A DNA stretch of 64,000 nt from Yamadazyma tenuis (Eukaryota > Ascomycota > Pichiomycetes > Serinales > Debaryomycetaceae). The notes beneath the pieces are model-generated. The model saw only the letters and a list, made by a program, of their open reading frames with translations. It was not told the origin of the DNA and ran no database searches. This document shows, piece by piece, positions 27,604 through 37,161 of this stretch. Position 1 is the first letter of the stretch. Every line of letters starts with the position of its first letter. The stretch is from positions 248,001 through 312,000 of the forward strand of contig NC_089464.1 in the NCBI RefSeq assembly GCF_029203305.1, read 5' to 3'. A program made the translations under genes and the position numbers.

Positions 27604-28368
27604 TTACTTTTCTCTCTTCTTATCATCATCTGTTTTGGCAACGGGGGCATCCATCACGAATCCTCCCGGCTTGTTATATATGTCCACTCCATTCTTCAAC
27701 AACCGTTTCTCCAACTTGTTCCTCTGGAGTTCTCTCCATCTATTCAACTGCGAGTAGTCATGTAGTTTGAACCCAAATACCTTAGGGGTATAACACCTTC
27801 TATCATGAACAGGTATGGCCTGAGGAAAGTTTTGGAAGAACATGGCCGGAAAAGAAGTGCCAAAGTATGCCCCATCAATCACCGAGTGTCGGCCGGATTT
27901 GGGGTTATAAAAATCTTCACATTTTGCACAATATAATTTGATTGATGCCAATCTTGGTTGATCATTCAACCCTACTGGTAATAATGGATGTAACTGACAG
28001 TTGACTCGGGGACAATATCCAAAGTCCCCCTTACGGTATTTTTCGAACATCTTGTTCAATCCTCTTGACGTTAAGATGTACCTAGCATGTATCAATCCAT
28101 ACAATATTCTGGCATTGTGCTCAAGAGTCTCTCGTTGTTCTTCGTCCTGCAGCTCTAAGTCAATCACGTCTGTTATTATGTCTATCAATGTCGGCAACTT
28201 GTTCACTTCTTGGTTTAAGCCAGTAAGATTAAATCTGTCTCGAATATATTCCTCATCAATGTCACAAAAGTATTCGTTCCCCTTGATTCCAAGGAATAAA
28301 TCTATCCAATATTCGGTGAAGTCCGAGCTTGAATCGGTGTAAAACTCTTCTTCAACTCCGTTGGCCAT
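27604..28368 (-). CDS. CKB2: CKB2, protein kinase CK2 regulatory (beta') subunit
   Basis: The CK2 beta-type subunit dimerises through a zinc ribbon and tethers two catalytic subunits. In the 254-aa product the hallmark N-terminal block WIDLFLGIKGNEYFCDID is at residues 21-38, and the acidic loop at about 65-80 is present. The four zinc ligands are C119, C124 (CPRVNC) and C147, C150 (CAKC). The family block SRHSVIDGAYFGTSFPAMF-type sequence follows, here with GRHS. The C-terminal LTRW-like segment (LNRWRELQRNKLEKRLLKNGVD) matches yeast Ckb2 better than Ckb1. It is divergent from HIR2 across 161 bp. Confidence 0.94.
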   Translation of the reverse strand: MANGVEEEFYTDSSSDFTEYWIDLFLGIKGNEYFCDIDEEYIRDRFNLTGLNQEVNKLPTLIDIITDVIDLELQDEEQRETLEHNARILYGLIHARYILTSRGLNKMFEKYRKGDFGYCPRVNCQLHPLLPVGLNDQPRLASIKLYCAKCEDFYNPKSGRHSVIDGAYFGTSFPAMFFQNFPQAIPVHDRRCYTPKVFGFKLHDYSQLNRWRELQRNKLEKRLLKNGVDIYNKPGGFVMDAPVAKTDDDKKREK

Positions 28369-28529
28369 GATTTATCGACAACGTATACCGGGTGTAATAT
28401 GGGAGGGTTCTCCTTTTTCAGGGCGTTGGCGTCTGGTTAAAAAATCTCATCATCAAATAGTGCGAACCTACAAGATGTTTTGTTTTGTGCGAGTTCGAAC
28501 CTCTTTGAATTTAAATATACCTAAAACCC

Positions 28530-31500
28530 ATGAGAGTGTTGGTTTATCCACATACGTTGCATGGAGGTGAGGTCCATACCCTCGGTATTAACAACTCCAA
28601 TACCCATCTCTTATCAGCTGGGAAAGATGGAACCATTTCAGTATGGAATGTGTCGGACTTTGTGAAGTTCAATAAAGTCGACTACTCAGAAATAAAAGCT
28701 AATCTTGAAAACCACACATTTCAACAAAATTACACATACCATACGTCGCCAGTAAAAACAGTGGTTTGGTCGCCTGTTGATGATGATGCATTTATCTCAG
28801 GTGATGCCAATGGCACGATTTATATGAATAATGTCAAGAAGAACGAGCCCGCCAAGGTATATCCTTTCAGACAAAATGAGCAAGCTTCTGCCATAGTAGA
28901 CTTGACATGGTCTGTTGACGGCCGTTTGATATGTTGGAGTACTGTCGATGGCAAAGTACACATTCTTGATCTCACTCGTCGAACTTATCAAGAACTTACT
29001 CTGCTCGTGAAGGCTGAAAAATTGGTACCTCAAAGAAGCCTTGCATTTGATCCTACAAACAAATACCTCATCACCGTTGGTGATGATACAGTGATCTATA
29101 TCTATCAATTTCAGTACATTCCCCACTCCAAAAACTACCAATTCAAGATTTTGCATCACATAACCAGATTGATAAATGAACCCAATATTCATGTCAACTA
29201 TAGCCGAATTTCATGGTCTCCAGGTGGTGAGTTTGTTTCTATACCGAGTTCGAGCAAGAATAAAACTACTTTAATCACCATTCTTTCCAAACTCCTGGGT
29301 TGGTCCAACTCCTTCAGCTTGGTTGGACATGGAACTGAGTGTGAAGTGGTAAGATTTAGTCCCCAAGTGTTTGAAAAACTCGAACCAGAGGACTCAGTAG
29401 CGACTACACAAAATGAAATTCCCACTGAGATCAAGGATCTTGGATTCTCCAATGTAATAGCCACATCTGGATCCGACCAAACTTTAGCATTATGGAATAC
29501 CAGTAAGCGGTCTCCAATTTTTGTTCTTCAAGATGCTGTCAAAGGTGCAATAGTAGATATATGCTGGGAGCGTAATGGGAGATCTTTGTTTCTTGCTTCA
29601 ATGGATGGAAACATCACTGTGGTGACATTTGAAGAAAAAGAGTTGGGAATACCGCTTACAGACGAAAAGATAAAGGAATTAACCGTACCGGATCCTATTG
29701 ATCCTAAATCTTTCAACACTAAGATTGAACAGTCCAGTGGTTCTAGAAGAACTAATAACACTGTAGATATTTTGGAAGGCAAAGATGCAATTTCTGCTGA
29801 TGTTCATGATAACAAACCGACTGAAGAGCAAATTCCCAAATCCAATGAAGTCAACGGAAAACAAGACTTAGTAACTGAGAATATCATAGCCAGTTTCACG
29901 CCCGATGTAATTCCCCCTCCAGATTTGACTAATGCCAACACTGTTGATGATATTCTTGACTCAGCTATGGAAGTCAGAGCGTCTAGGAGCTCATCTTCTG
30001 CGATGAAGAGCTCTTCTCCTTCTAGTAATGGCCATACTAATGGTGCTGTTTCCAAGGGAAGCTCTTCAAAAGATAACAAAAACTCCAGCAATGGAACACT
30101 TGTTAATAAGCTTGAGGTGAGCAAACAAAAGGTCACCACCAAGAATGGTAAAAAGAGAATCCAACCAGTCCTTGTCAGTGGTAATAAGGACGCTTCAAAT
30201 AATAATTCCATTCAAAATACCATTGAAGTAAAAATCGGATCTAAAACGGGATCAGTTCCCAAACACATGATGGAACTTGATAAACCCTCATTCAACGTTT
30301 CCGACGAATTCTACAAACAAGTAAAGAGACAAAAAGTCAATGACGATACCACCAAAAAGCAGAAACGAGAACTTGAACCAGTTAAATTCATTGGCTCAGT
30401 GGTGGTCAATCCGAATACTACTTTCTCCAAAACAAGACTCGCAACTCCTAAGGTGAGACTTGGTTTTCTGATATCAAGTGCCATTGAAAACGATGAATCC
30501 TTTGTTCTTGACGTTAAGAATGGAAGTGGCAATGATGCTAGACCATCCAGAATTACTTATTTCAGGAAAGACAAGCAAATCTGGACAGATTTCATTCCCA
30601 AATTCATTCATTTGGTTTCTGAAGGACTGTCATTCTGGGCTGTAAGTACAAATGATGGTACTGTTCTCACCTATTCACATACTTCGGGTAAGAGGTTATT
30701 ACCCCCCATTGTGTTAGGCTCTCCATTATCATTTTTGGAAAGTCATGGGAAGTTCTTGATGGCTGTTACCAATATTGGAGAGCTATATGTCTGGGATATC
30801 GATGCCAAAAAGTTACATTTAAACTCGCCTCTGGGTGTCAATGTATTGCTTGAAAACAATACTAAATACCTCGATGAAGGATTGTCAAGGTCTGACAAGA
30901 TCACTCTATGTTCGATCACGTCTGTTGGTATTCCCTTGATTACTCTCTCTAATGGTTCAGGGTATTTGTTCAATATTGACTTAGGTGCGTGGCAAACTAT
31001 TACAGAAAGCTGGTGGGCATTTGGATCACACTACTGGAACTCATTAAGTGGTGAAAATGGTAATAGGCCGCAGTCTGCCAATTTGTTTGGCAATGAGGAA
31101 GATGGCGAGTCAATCATGAGTCTTTTGGAAAATAAGACTAATGAAGAAATTATCAGAGGTAGTAGGACCGGCAGAGGCAAATTCTTTAATAAAATCTCGA
31201 AGAATATGATGATGAAGGAAGGCTTCGAGAATCTTGAAAACACTATATCTGTGAGTCATTTGGAAAACCGAATTCTATGCTGTGAAATACTAGGAGAAAA
31301 GAAGGATTTTCATGAGTTCTTCATCTCCTACGTGAAACGAATTTGCGAGTTGGGACTTAAAGCGAAGGTGTTCGAAATTTGCAGCCAACTTCTAGGTCCG
31401 GAAGCTGCAGAGGAAGATGAAGATGAAGATGAAATAATCGAGACAACCTGGGATCCCAAAATCTGTGGTTTGGATAAGCATGAGTTATTGAAGGAAGTTA

Positions 31501-31574
31501 TACTCAACTGCAGTCAATTAAGAGACTCACAAAGAATCTTGACATATTTTGCTCAAAAAATAGGGTTATTGTGA
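28530..31574 (+). CDS. HIR2: HIR2, HIR histone chaperone complex WD40 subunit
   Basis: The HIR complex (Hir1, Hir2, Hir3, Hpc2) deposits H3-H4 outside S phase and represses histone genes. The 1014-aa product has an N-terminal WD40 propeller of about 390 residues, beginning MRVLVYPHTLHGGEVHTLGI, which resembles Hir2 more than Hir1. A Ser/Asn-rich linker with basic patches spans about residues 400-640. A second WD-like Hira domain follows with TYFRKDKQIWTDFIPKF and LSFWAVSTNDGTVLTYSHTSGKRLLPPIVLGSP-type sequence near 670-740. An acidic run precedes the C-terminus. It is longer than Saccharomyces Hir2 (875) because of the linker. The Hir1/Hir2 choice is fairly but not absolutely sure. Confidence 0.85.
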   Translation: MRVLVYPHTLHGGEVHTLGINNSNTHLLSAGKDGTISVWNVSDFVKFNKVDYSEIKANLENHTFQQNYTYHTSPVKTVVWSPVDDDAFISGDANGTIYMNNVKKNEPAKVYPFRQNEQASAIVDLTWSVDGRLICWSTVDGKVHILDLTRRTYQELTLLVKAEKLVPQRSLAFDPTNKYLITVGDDTVIYIYQFQYIPHSKNYQFKILHHITRLINEPNIHVNYSRISWSPGGEFVSIPSSSKNKTTLITILSKLLGWSNSFSLVGHGTECEVVRFSPQVFEKLEPEDSVATTQNEIPTEIKDLGFSNVIATSGSDQTLALWNTSKRSPIFVLQDAVKGAIVDICWERNGRSLFLASMDGNITVVTFEEKELGIPLTDEKIKELTVPDPIDPKSFNTKIEQSSGSRRTNNTVDILEGKDAISADVHDNKPTEEQIPKSNEVNGKQDLVTENIIASFTPDVIPPPDLTNANTVDDILDSAMEVRASRSSSSAMKSSSPSSNGHTNGAVSKGSSSKDNKNSSNGTLVNKLEVSKQKVTTKNGKKRIQPVLVSGNKDASNNNSIQNTIEVKIGSKTGSVPKHMMELDKPSFNVSDEFYKQVKRQKVNDDTTKKQKRELEPVKFIGSVVVNPNTTFSKTRLATPKVRLGFLISSAIENDESFVLDVKNGSGNDARPSRITYFRKDKQIWTDFIPKFIHLVSEGLSFWAVSTNDGTVLTYSHTSGKRLLPPIVLGSPLSFLESHGKFLMAVTNIGELYVWDIDAKKLHLNSPLGVNVLLENNTKYLDEGLSRSDKITLCSITSVGIPLITLSNGSGYLFNIDLGAWQTITESWWAFGSHYWNSLSGENGNRPQSANLFGNEEDGESIMSLLENKTNEEIIRGSRTGRGKFFNKISKNMMMKEGFENLENTISVSHLENRILCCEILGEKKDFHEFFISYVKRICELGLKAKVFEICSQLLGPEAAEEDEDEDEIIETTWDPKICGLDKHELLKEVILNCSQLRDSQRILTYFAQKIGLL

Positions 31575-31606
31575 TGTCTATTATTTTAGTATGTACAAGT
31601 ATTAAT

Positions 31607-33238
31607 CTAATTCGATAATTTAAAAGTATTGGCATTGTTCCATTCTTTCTGGCCAAGGAGTCCTTTAACTTCTCCCTGTTCATTGGCAACTTTATCCAAT
31701 GGCCCAGCAACATAGTCCACGTAACCGTCTGGGCCACAGACTACTGCAAGACTAGACAGTTTTTTGGGTTGTTTGCTAGTAACTTTAGCTTGTTCAATAG
31801 CTGATCCGTAATGAACGATAGTTTTATCGAACTGCTCTAATTTTTTCTCGAGTTCTTCATCCACCTTGGTGTCATTGTCATTATCCAAGATACTTTTACG
31901 TAACTTCAAAGCATCTTCAGCCGTGAGTTCATTTAACTTCTGAATCTTTTCTTTTCTCATAGGACTAAGATAGTTAGAAGGTTCGGGCTTCAAGATGTCT
32001 TTCCCAGTTAAGAATGTCTGTTCAGAATCATAATGGCGAATAAACTTGACTCTATCCAATTTCTCGAGAAAAAACATAAACCGTTCCAAAGGCTCTATCT
32101 CATTTGGACCTCTGGCCGAGTAGTGGACGGTTATAAATCCTCTGTAAGGATTCTTGGACATCAACACTTGTAACACAGGGGCAATTCCGGTTCCAGCAGC
32201 AAAAAATGTCAAGTTATCGTAGTCAGGAAGATTGTTCACAAGCTTTAACTTGTCAGCATAAATTTCAGGTTCCACTTTAGAAGGTAAATCCTTAAAAACA
32301 GGTCTTTCATGAAGCTTGGACAACGGGTGGTATGGGAACTTATACTCGATATGTGGGCCTCTCAACTCCAATTCATCACCTACATTCTTGTTGGTAATGT
32401 ACTTGGAAACCTCACCATCGTCATATTTCTTCACGTAAAGAGTCATTACTCCACCGTGATCATAGTCATTTGAATTTGGGGTGATCACCTTCAATAATGG
32501 TTCTCTTTCCCCCGATCTGGTGTACTCTGACTTCATGAAATAGAGAGGTAGAGGAGTATATGATCTCACCACCATGATCTGGGGCTGTTTCACTTCTACC
32601 GACCAAATCCTATCGCCTCCCCAGATAGACTTCTGAGAGTAGTCTGTGTAAAAGCTATACTGCCAGTGCTTAAATCGGGGGGCTATTTCAATCAAATAAT
32701 GGTCCTTGTCAATCTGCTGTTTATGAGTTATGACAAACTTATGGAAGGATTCAGGATCAAGCAACTCAACCGAATCAGCCCCTTCATCAGGGGGATACAC
32801 CCACACTTTGATGGTATACCCGACCCAAACACATACCACCGCCGTAATCATGTGTGGGATGTATCTGGTGTATCTTTTTATGGGTTTGATTTTACCTTCT
32901 TTTGACTGTTTGGTGAAATCATCTTGATTTGGAAGTCCCGGATACTCGTACGTGAGTCGTTCATGTTTTAGCTTGGGAATATAGGGTTTTGTGTTCTTCT
33001 TCATGAACTTTGATACCTGGGAGTTTTCCAAAGGTGCTGGTGCTGCCAGAGATGATGTAGATTTTACTTTGAACTCACCAATTTCTTGAGTTTCTTTCTT
33101 GGAAACTGCCTTTGAGTCATTATTCAAGTTCCCATTGTTCTTAGGTATATCACTCGACTTGAACCTAGTCCACATTGGAGGCCCAACATGTCGCAGGACT
33201 GGTGTTTTAGTGACTCGACCTATACTTCTAAGTAACAT
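31607..33238 (-). CDS. CYC2: CYC2-like mitochondrial FAD oxidoreductase
   Basis: Cyc2 is an inner-membrane flavoprotein that assists heme attachment to cytochrome c. The 543-aa product has a basic presequence (MLLRSIGRVTKTPVLRHVG). One membrane segment lies at about residues 128-146 (ITAVVCVWVGYTIKVWVY), followed by a ferredoxin-NADP reductase-type domain. The FAD-binding RSYTPL lies near residue 223 and the nicotinamide-region GTGIAPVLQVL near 350. Between the GTGIAP block and the C-terminal CGPDGYVDYVAGP there is a charged insertion rich in Lys/Glu/Asp, which makes it longer than Saccharomyces Cyc2 (366). A different membrane-bound cytochrome-b5-reductase-like enzyme remains possible. Its ATG is only 53 bp from that of CIA1. 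Confidence 0.82.
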   Translation of the reverse strand: MLLRSIGRVTKTPVLRHVGPPMWTRFKSSDIPKNNGNLNNDSKAVSKKETQEIGEFKVKSTSSLAAPAPLENSQVSKFMKKNTKPYIPKLKHERLTYEYPGLPNQDDFTKQSKEGKIKPIKRYTRYIPHMITAVVCVWVGYTIKVWVYPPDEGADSVELLDPESFHKFVITHKQQIDKDHYLIEIAPRFKHWQYSFYTDYSQKSIWGGDRIWSVEVKQPQIMVVRSYTPLPLYFMKSEYTRSGEREPLLKVITPNSNDYDHGGVMTLYVKKYDDGEVSKYITNKNVGDELELRGPHIEYKFPYHPLSKLHERPVFKDLPSKVEPEIYADKLKLVNNLPDYDNLTFFAAGTGIAPVLQVLMSKNPYRGFITVHYSARGPNEIEPLERFMFFLEKLDRVKFIRHYDSEQTFLTGKDILKPEPSNYLSPMRKEKIQKLNELTAEDALKLRKSILDNDNDTKVDEELEKKLEQFDKTIVHYGSAIEQAKVTSKQPKKLSSLAVVCGPDGYVDYVAGPLDKVANEQGEVKGLLGQKEWNNANTFKLSN

Positions 33239-33291
33239 TCTAATGGTTTGGGAAGTCGAATGCGCAAAAAAACTTCATCTCGAAATCTATC

Positions 33292-34497
33292 ATGGTTCAT
33301 CTTATAAAGTCTATTGAGGCACATAGGGATAAAGTTTGGAGCGTAAGTGGCCATGCTAACTTGCCTCTACTTGCCACATCATCTACCGATCAGACTTGTA
33401 ACCTCTATAAGCTTTCATGCCGCAAGAACTTCCCATTGATTTCCAAGTTACAAGATGCTCATAAAAGATCCGTCAGAAGTGTAGCTTTTAAACCACCTTT
33501 GGGTGGTGCTGATACCCCAGATACAGATTACATCGATTTGCCTGCATTGGCTGCTGGGTCTTTCGATAGTACTATTTCTGTTTGGGGCATTGATGAACCT
33601 GAAGACCAATTTGAAGACGATGAGTACGAAAACGACGCTGACAAACATGATAAGCAAGTACAGATATTGACAAGTCCACAAAACGATTGGAACTTGATGG
33701 CCATAATAGAAGGACATGAAAATGAGATCAAGGCGGTTGCTTGGAACTACAAGGGGAACCTTCTTGCCTCATGTTCAAGAGATAAAACCATCTGGATCTG
33801 GGAAACTGATCCAGAGACCTTGGAAGAATTCGAATGTATATCGGTGCTAAGTGACCACGACCAAGACATCAAGAATGTCACATGGCACCCGACCCAAAAT
33901 ATTCTTGCCAGTTCGTCATATGATGATACCATCAGATTGTATAAACAGGATGAAAATGATGATGACTGGTCATGTGTGGGGGTTTTGAATGGACACGATG
34001 GAACCGTTTGGTGCTCTGCCTTTGAACATCCTAAAGCTCCTTCGTCAAGTGAAGGTAAAGTCCGTCTTGTGAGTGCTTCAGACGATTTGTCAGTGAGAAT
34101 ATGGAGTTGTAAGGAGACTGTGAATAACGAAGAGGACTACGAAAGAAATAGTGCGCTTCCAAGCTCCATTAAGTATGTGGCGAAAGAGATGACCTGGGAG
34201 TTGGAACTAGTCTTGCCACTGGTACATGAATATCCTGTTTATTCTGTGTGTTGGTCTAAAGAATCAGGGAAAATTGCTAGTGCTGGTTCAGATGGCAAAA
34301 TCGCCATCTACAAGCAAAATGAAAACTCAAACGACTGGGAAATTGAATCCCAGTATTCTTCTGCTCATGGAGTGAGTGAAATCAACTGTATTTCTTGGTG
34401 TAAATTAGAGGAGGGAGATGAGGTATTGGTTACGGCAGGAGATGATGGTCATGTAAATATTTGGGATCCTTCTATCGCTAAAAGAGAAGACCAATGA
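33292..34497 (+). CDS. CIA1: CIA1 cytosolic iron-sulfur protein assembly factor
   Basis: Cia1 is the WD40 subunit of the CIA targeting complex that hands Fe-S clusters to cytosolic and nuclear apoproteins. The 401-aa product is a seven-bladed propeller from its first residues (IKSIEAHRDKVWSVSGH). Diagnostic blades include GHENEIKAVAWNYKGNLLASCSRDKTIWIWE and DHDQDIKNVTWHPTQNILASSSYDDTIRLY, written here as separate patches. It is longer than the Saccharomyces protein (330) because of acidic loop insertions near residues 100-122 and 277-300. It is divergent from CYC2 (53 bp), and its last codons overlap the 3' end of PEP12 on the opposite strand. Confidence 0.93.
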   Translation: MVHLIKSIEAHRDKVWSVSGHANLPLLATSSTDQTCNLYKLSCRKNFPLISKLQDAHKRSVRSVAFKPPLGGADTPDTDYIDLPALAAGSFDSTISVWGIDEPEDQFEDDEYENDADKHDKQVQILTSPQNDWNLMAIIEGHENEIKAVAWNYKGNLLASCSRDKTIWIWETDPETLEEFECISVLSDHDQDIKNVTWHPTQNILASSSYDDTIRLYKQDENDDDWSCVGVLNGHDGTVWCSAFEHPKAPSSSEGKVRLVSASDDLSVRIWSCKETVNNEEDYERNSALPSSIKYVAKEMTWELELVLPLVHEYPVYSVCWSKESGKIASAGSDGKIAIYKQNENSNDWEIESQYSSAHGVSEINCISWCKLEEGDEVLVTAGDDGHVNIWDPSIAKREDQ

Positions 34498-35386
34498 GGA
34501 TTATGAATCCCAAGATCCCCAATAGAATAAACAAACAGCATAGCATTCGTCCACTGGATCTTCTTTGGTATCTCTCGGCTCTTCTCAATTCAACAGACGC
34601 TCCTTGTACATCATCACTATACTTCAAGATATTATCCTCGATGGTGTCGATGGTAAACTGTTGTTCATGCACTATATCCTCTAGGTTTCCATAGATCTCG
34701 TTAATGTATGTGATATCCTGGCCTATCTGCTCGATTTCTCTCTCTCGTTCTTGAATAAGCAATGTCTGCTGTTCCAACTCCTCAGCATTCACTGGCTCAT
34801 ATTCTATCAGCACTTGTCCTCCTGAGACGGTACCGTTGCCTATATGATCATTGGTTCCTGAAGAGTACACCCCCAGGTCTAGCTCTTCAGAAGGTACCGA
34901 GTCTGTTACCTTTCCATACTTGTCGATGGTCTTTTGTTGTAGAGACTCGTACTTCTTTTGGTGCGTTTGATAGTTCTTCAAACTGCTCTTTATCTGCTTG
35001 ATGACTAGTGACTCCTTTTGCCGCAAATATACAAGAGTGTCTTCGTCATCATGGTTATTCTCACACTCATTCAAGTAAGAATTAATTTTTTGGGTCAACT
35101 CATTGACGATCTTATAGTTCTTGGTGATCTTCTCGGTGAGTGCTGTGATTGTGTAAGAAAGCTTGTTGAGCTTGAGTGGTTTAGTGGAATCAGGGGGTTC
35201 TCTGAGTAAAGTGTCATATTGTGAATTGAGATTTTTGAGTGAAGTCAACTGATTGTTATTGATATTAAACAACAACGACTCGATTTGCTGACTAGAGGTT
35301 TCAAATTCGGGGAAGTCTTTGTAGTGTAGAGAGTGTGCATCCGCACCCCCAGCTTCAAGGTCTTCACTGAAGTTATTAAAAGACAT
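34478..35386 (-). CDS. PEP12: PEP12 endosomal Qa-SNARE (syntaxin)
   Basis: Pep12 is the t-SNARE for Golgi-derived and endocytic vesicles at the late endosome. The 302-aa form starts at the ATG at 35386 (MSFNNFSEDLEAGGADAH). It has an N-terminal helical Habc-like region and the linker QVLIEYEPVNAEELEQQ. The SNARE helix (LIQEREREIEQIGQDITYIN...VHEQQFTIDTIEDN) has the central Q of a Qa-SNARE, and a C-terminal anchor of about 20 hydrophobic residues follows. Two upstream in-frame ATGs (35476, 35458) would add up to 30 residues, but that extension is less SNARE-like, so the later ATG is preferred. Sequence matches Pep12 more than Vam3 or Tlg2. The last 20 bp overlap CIA1 convergently. Confidence 0.88.
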   Translation of the reverse strand: MSFNNFSEDLEAGGADAHSLHYKDFPEFETSSQQIESLLFNINNNQLTSLKNLNSQYDTLLREPPDSTKPLKLNKLSYTITALTEKITKNYKIVNELTQKINSYLNECENNHDDEDTLVYLRQKESLVIKQIKSSLKNYQTHQKKYESLQQKTIDKYGKVTDSVPSEELDLGVYSSGTNDHIGNGTVSGGQVLIEYEPVNAEELEQQTLLIQEREREIEQIGQDITYINEIYGNLEDIVHEQQFTIDTIEDNILKYSDDVQGASVELRRAERYQRRSSGRMLCCLFILLGILGFIILIGLLF

Positions 35387-35500
35387 GAGGTATTCGAACT
35401 GATAGCAAATGATCCAGTTTTCGCGAAGATAAAATGCGACAGGCGGCGGTACAAACATCAAATTCGTGGTGTACATACAATACTCTAAGTCTATAGTCTA

Positions 35501-36526
35501 TTATACACTTTGTTCAGCCAAAAAACTTTCACAGTCCAAAGCAGCTTGACATCCAGAGCCAGCAGAAGTGATGGCTTGTCTATAAATCTTATCTTGGACA
35601 TCCCCAGCTGCAAACACACCTGGTACCGAGGTGTGAGTAGAACCTGGTGTGGTCTTGATATATCCGGTATCATCAGTTTCAATTTGTTTACCAAACACAG
35701 CGGTGGCAGGGGTATGGCCAATGGCGTAAAACAAACCATTGACAGGTAACAAGGAGGTTTCCTTTGTCTTGTTGTTGATGATTTCAAGCCCGGTTAAAAG
35801 CTTACCATCGCCTTTAGCTTCAGTAGCTTCGGTGTTCCACAAAATCTCCAACTTTTCGTTATCCTTAACTCTTTTTTGCATAATGGTGGAGGCTCTTAAT
35901 TGGTCTCTTCTCACCATCAAATACACCTTGGAACCGTACTTGGTCAAGAAAAGAGCTTCTTCACATGCAGAATCACCACCTCCGATAACGGCCAAAGGCT
36001 TGTTTCTGAAAATTGGAACTGCTCCATCACAAACAGCACAAGCAGAAATACCCTGTTGCCAATAGGTATCTTCACCTGGTAAGTGCATTCTCTTGGCCGA
36101 GGCACCTGTGGCAATGATCACGGCATCGGTAGTAATTGGTTCATCATCTTCATAAAATTCGGTCCACAATTTAAAAGGTCTGGAGCTGAAATCGACTTTG
36201 GAAATGGTTTCGGTAATGATCTTGGTACCGAATCTTTCACTTTGTTTTCTCATATTGTCCATTAAACTGGTACCGTTGATACCTTCTGGGAATCCAGGAA
36301 AGTTTTCAATGTCGGTGGTGGTGGTTAATTGACCTCCAGCTGCAAACCCATTAGCCAACATACCTTCGTATAACACGGGTTTAACCTCGGCTCTTGACAA
36401 GTAGATGGCAGCTGTATGAGCAGCAGGGCCTGAACCAATAATTGTGACTTCGTTGTGAACCATTCTGATTTGTTTTAATGTGGTGGATATAAATTTAGAA
36501 TTTAGAAATCTTTTTGATATTTCCAT
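35501..36526 (-). CDS. TRR1: TRR1 thioredoxin reductase, with upstream in-frame start
   Basis: Thioredoxin reductase passes electrons from NADPH via FAD and a Cys pair to thioredoxin. The canonical cytosolic start is [16 protein letters not shown] at 36463, giving 320 aa against 319 in Saccharomyces Trr1. It has the FAD motif GSGPAA, the redox pair CAVC near residues 142-145, the NADPH motif [10 protein letters not shown] and the C-terminal FAD motif FAAGDVQD. An earlier in-frame ATG at 36526 adds 21 residues ([21 protein letters not shown]) that are basic, hydroxylated and free of acidic residues apart from Glu2. They look like a mitochondrial presequence. One gene may therefore make both cytosolic and mitochondrial forms. 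Coordinates given are for the long form. Confidence 0.95.
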   Translation of the reverse strand: MEISKRFLNSKFISTTLKQIRMVHNEVTIIGSGPAAHTAAIYLSRAEVKPVLYEGMLANGFAAGGQLTTTTDIENFPGFPEGINGTSLMDNMRKQSERFGTKIITETISKVDFSSRPFKLWTEFYEDDEPITTDAVIIATGASAKRMHLPGEDTYWQQGISACAVCDGAVPIFRNKPLAVIGGGDSACEEALFLTKYGSKVYLMVRRDQLRASTIMQKRVKDNEKLEILWNTEATEAKGDGKLLTGLEIINNKTKETSLLPVNGLFYAIGHTPATAVFGKQIETDDTGYIKTTPGSTHTSVPGVFAAGDVQDKIYRQAITSAGSGCQAALDCESFLAEQSV

Positions 36527-37161
36527 TCAAAAACCAGAAAAATTCAACAGGGTGCTCGGGTCGGTGGGTTTTATATTCGCATGATTTTGACCAACTCTTA
36601 CTAATGATAAAGTCTAGAATATGGTCGTGCGCGCGTGCCAGTTTTGGATCCCGCCTAGAAGTTCGATTTGTAAGGACGATGGCCGGATAACCAATAGAGT
36701 TATTTCGAGACTTGAGTCGAATGTGATGTGTAATAATACTATTACATGAGCACATGACTTATGGTGGACTCTGTATCACTTTAACGGTGCCGGTTTTACG
36801 GCGTGATGGCGCGGCTGAAACGGCTGAGGTTTTTGCATCCACCGAGTGTTCGGCAAAGGTCTGATACTGGTGAATATTGTACCACCGGACTTTTGAGGAT
36901 TATAACGATTTGCTGATGCGGTGGTTGCTTGCCAGCTTGGCCAAAGAGTGTTCCTAGTTGGCTTAGTCATGAGATAGGAAAGAATCTGATAAGTTCCACT
37001 GGAGTACGACCGTTTCATCAATAAACCTATTACTTGTTCTATGATATGCATTCCAACTTCTAGTTCTGTTACTATTTTTGCGGCCCCAATATTCCCACAA
37101 CCTATTACCCTCTCTTTTGGCAGGCCCAGTCTTCAACCTAGGTGTTTATAACCCTCCTCCT
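36527..37161. promoter_or_regulatory. Intergenic: TRR1 promoter region
   Basis: This 635-bp region lies upstream of TRR1 and downstream of the PX-domain gene. It contains a CTTACTAA site close to the TRR1 start and a TTAGTCA site further up. The open frames inside it have no recognisable protein. One of about 90 codons at 36776-37051 on the minus strand begins with ATG but looks unlike a conserved protein. Confidence 0.45.
36597..36604. promoter_or_regulatory. Yap1/Cap1 response element CTTACTAA
   Basis: CTTACTAA matches the MTTASTAA consensus for the AP-1-like oxidative-stress factors Yap1 (Saccharomyces) and Cap1 (Candida). It lies about 70 bp upstream of the long TRR1 ATG and about 134 bp upstream of the canonical one. 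TRR1 is a well-established Yap1 target in yeast, so the site is in an expected place. A second variant (TTAGTCA) lies at 36963-36969. Confidence 0.6.

Noticed and set aside
36776..37051. 91-codon ATG-started frame in the TRR1 promoter, minus strand
   Set aside because: No similarity to any family I know and biased composition. It lies fully in a promoter region next to stress elements.
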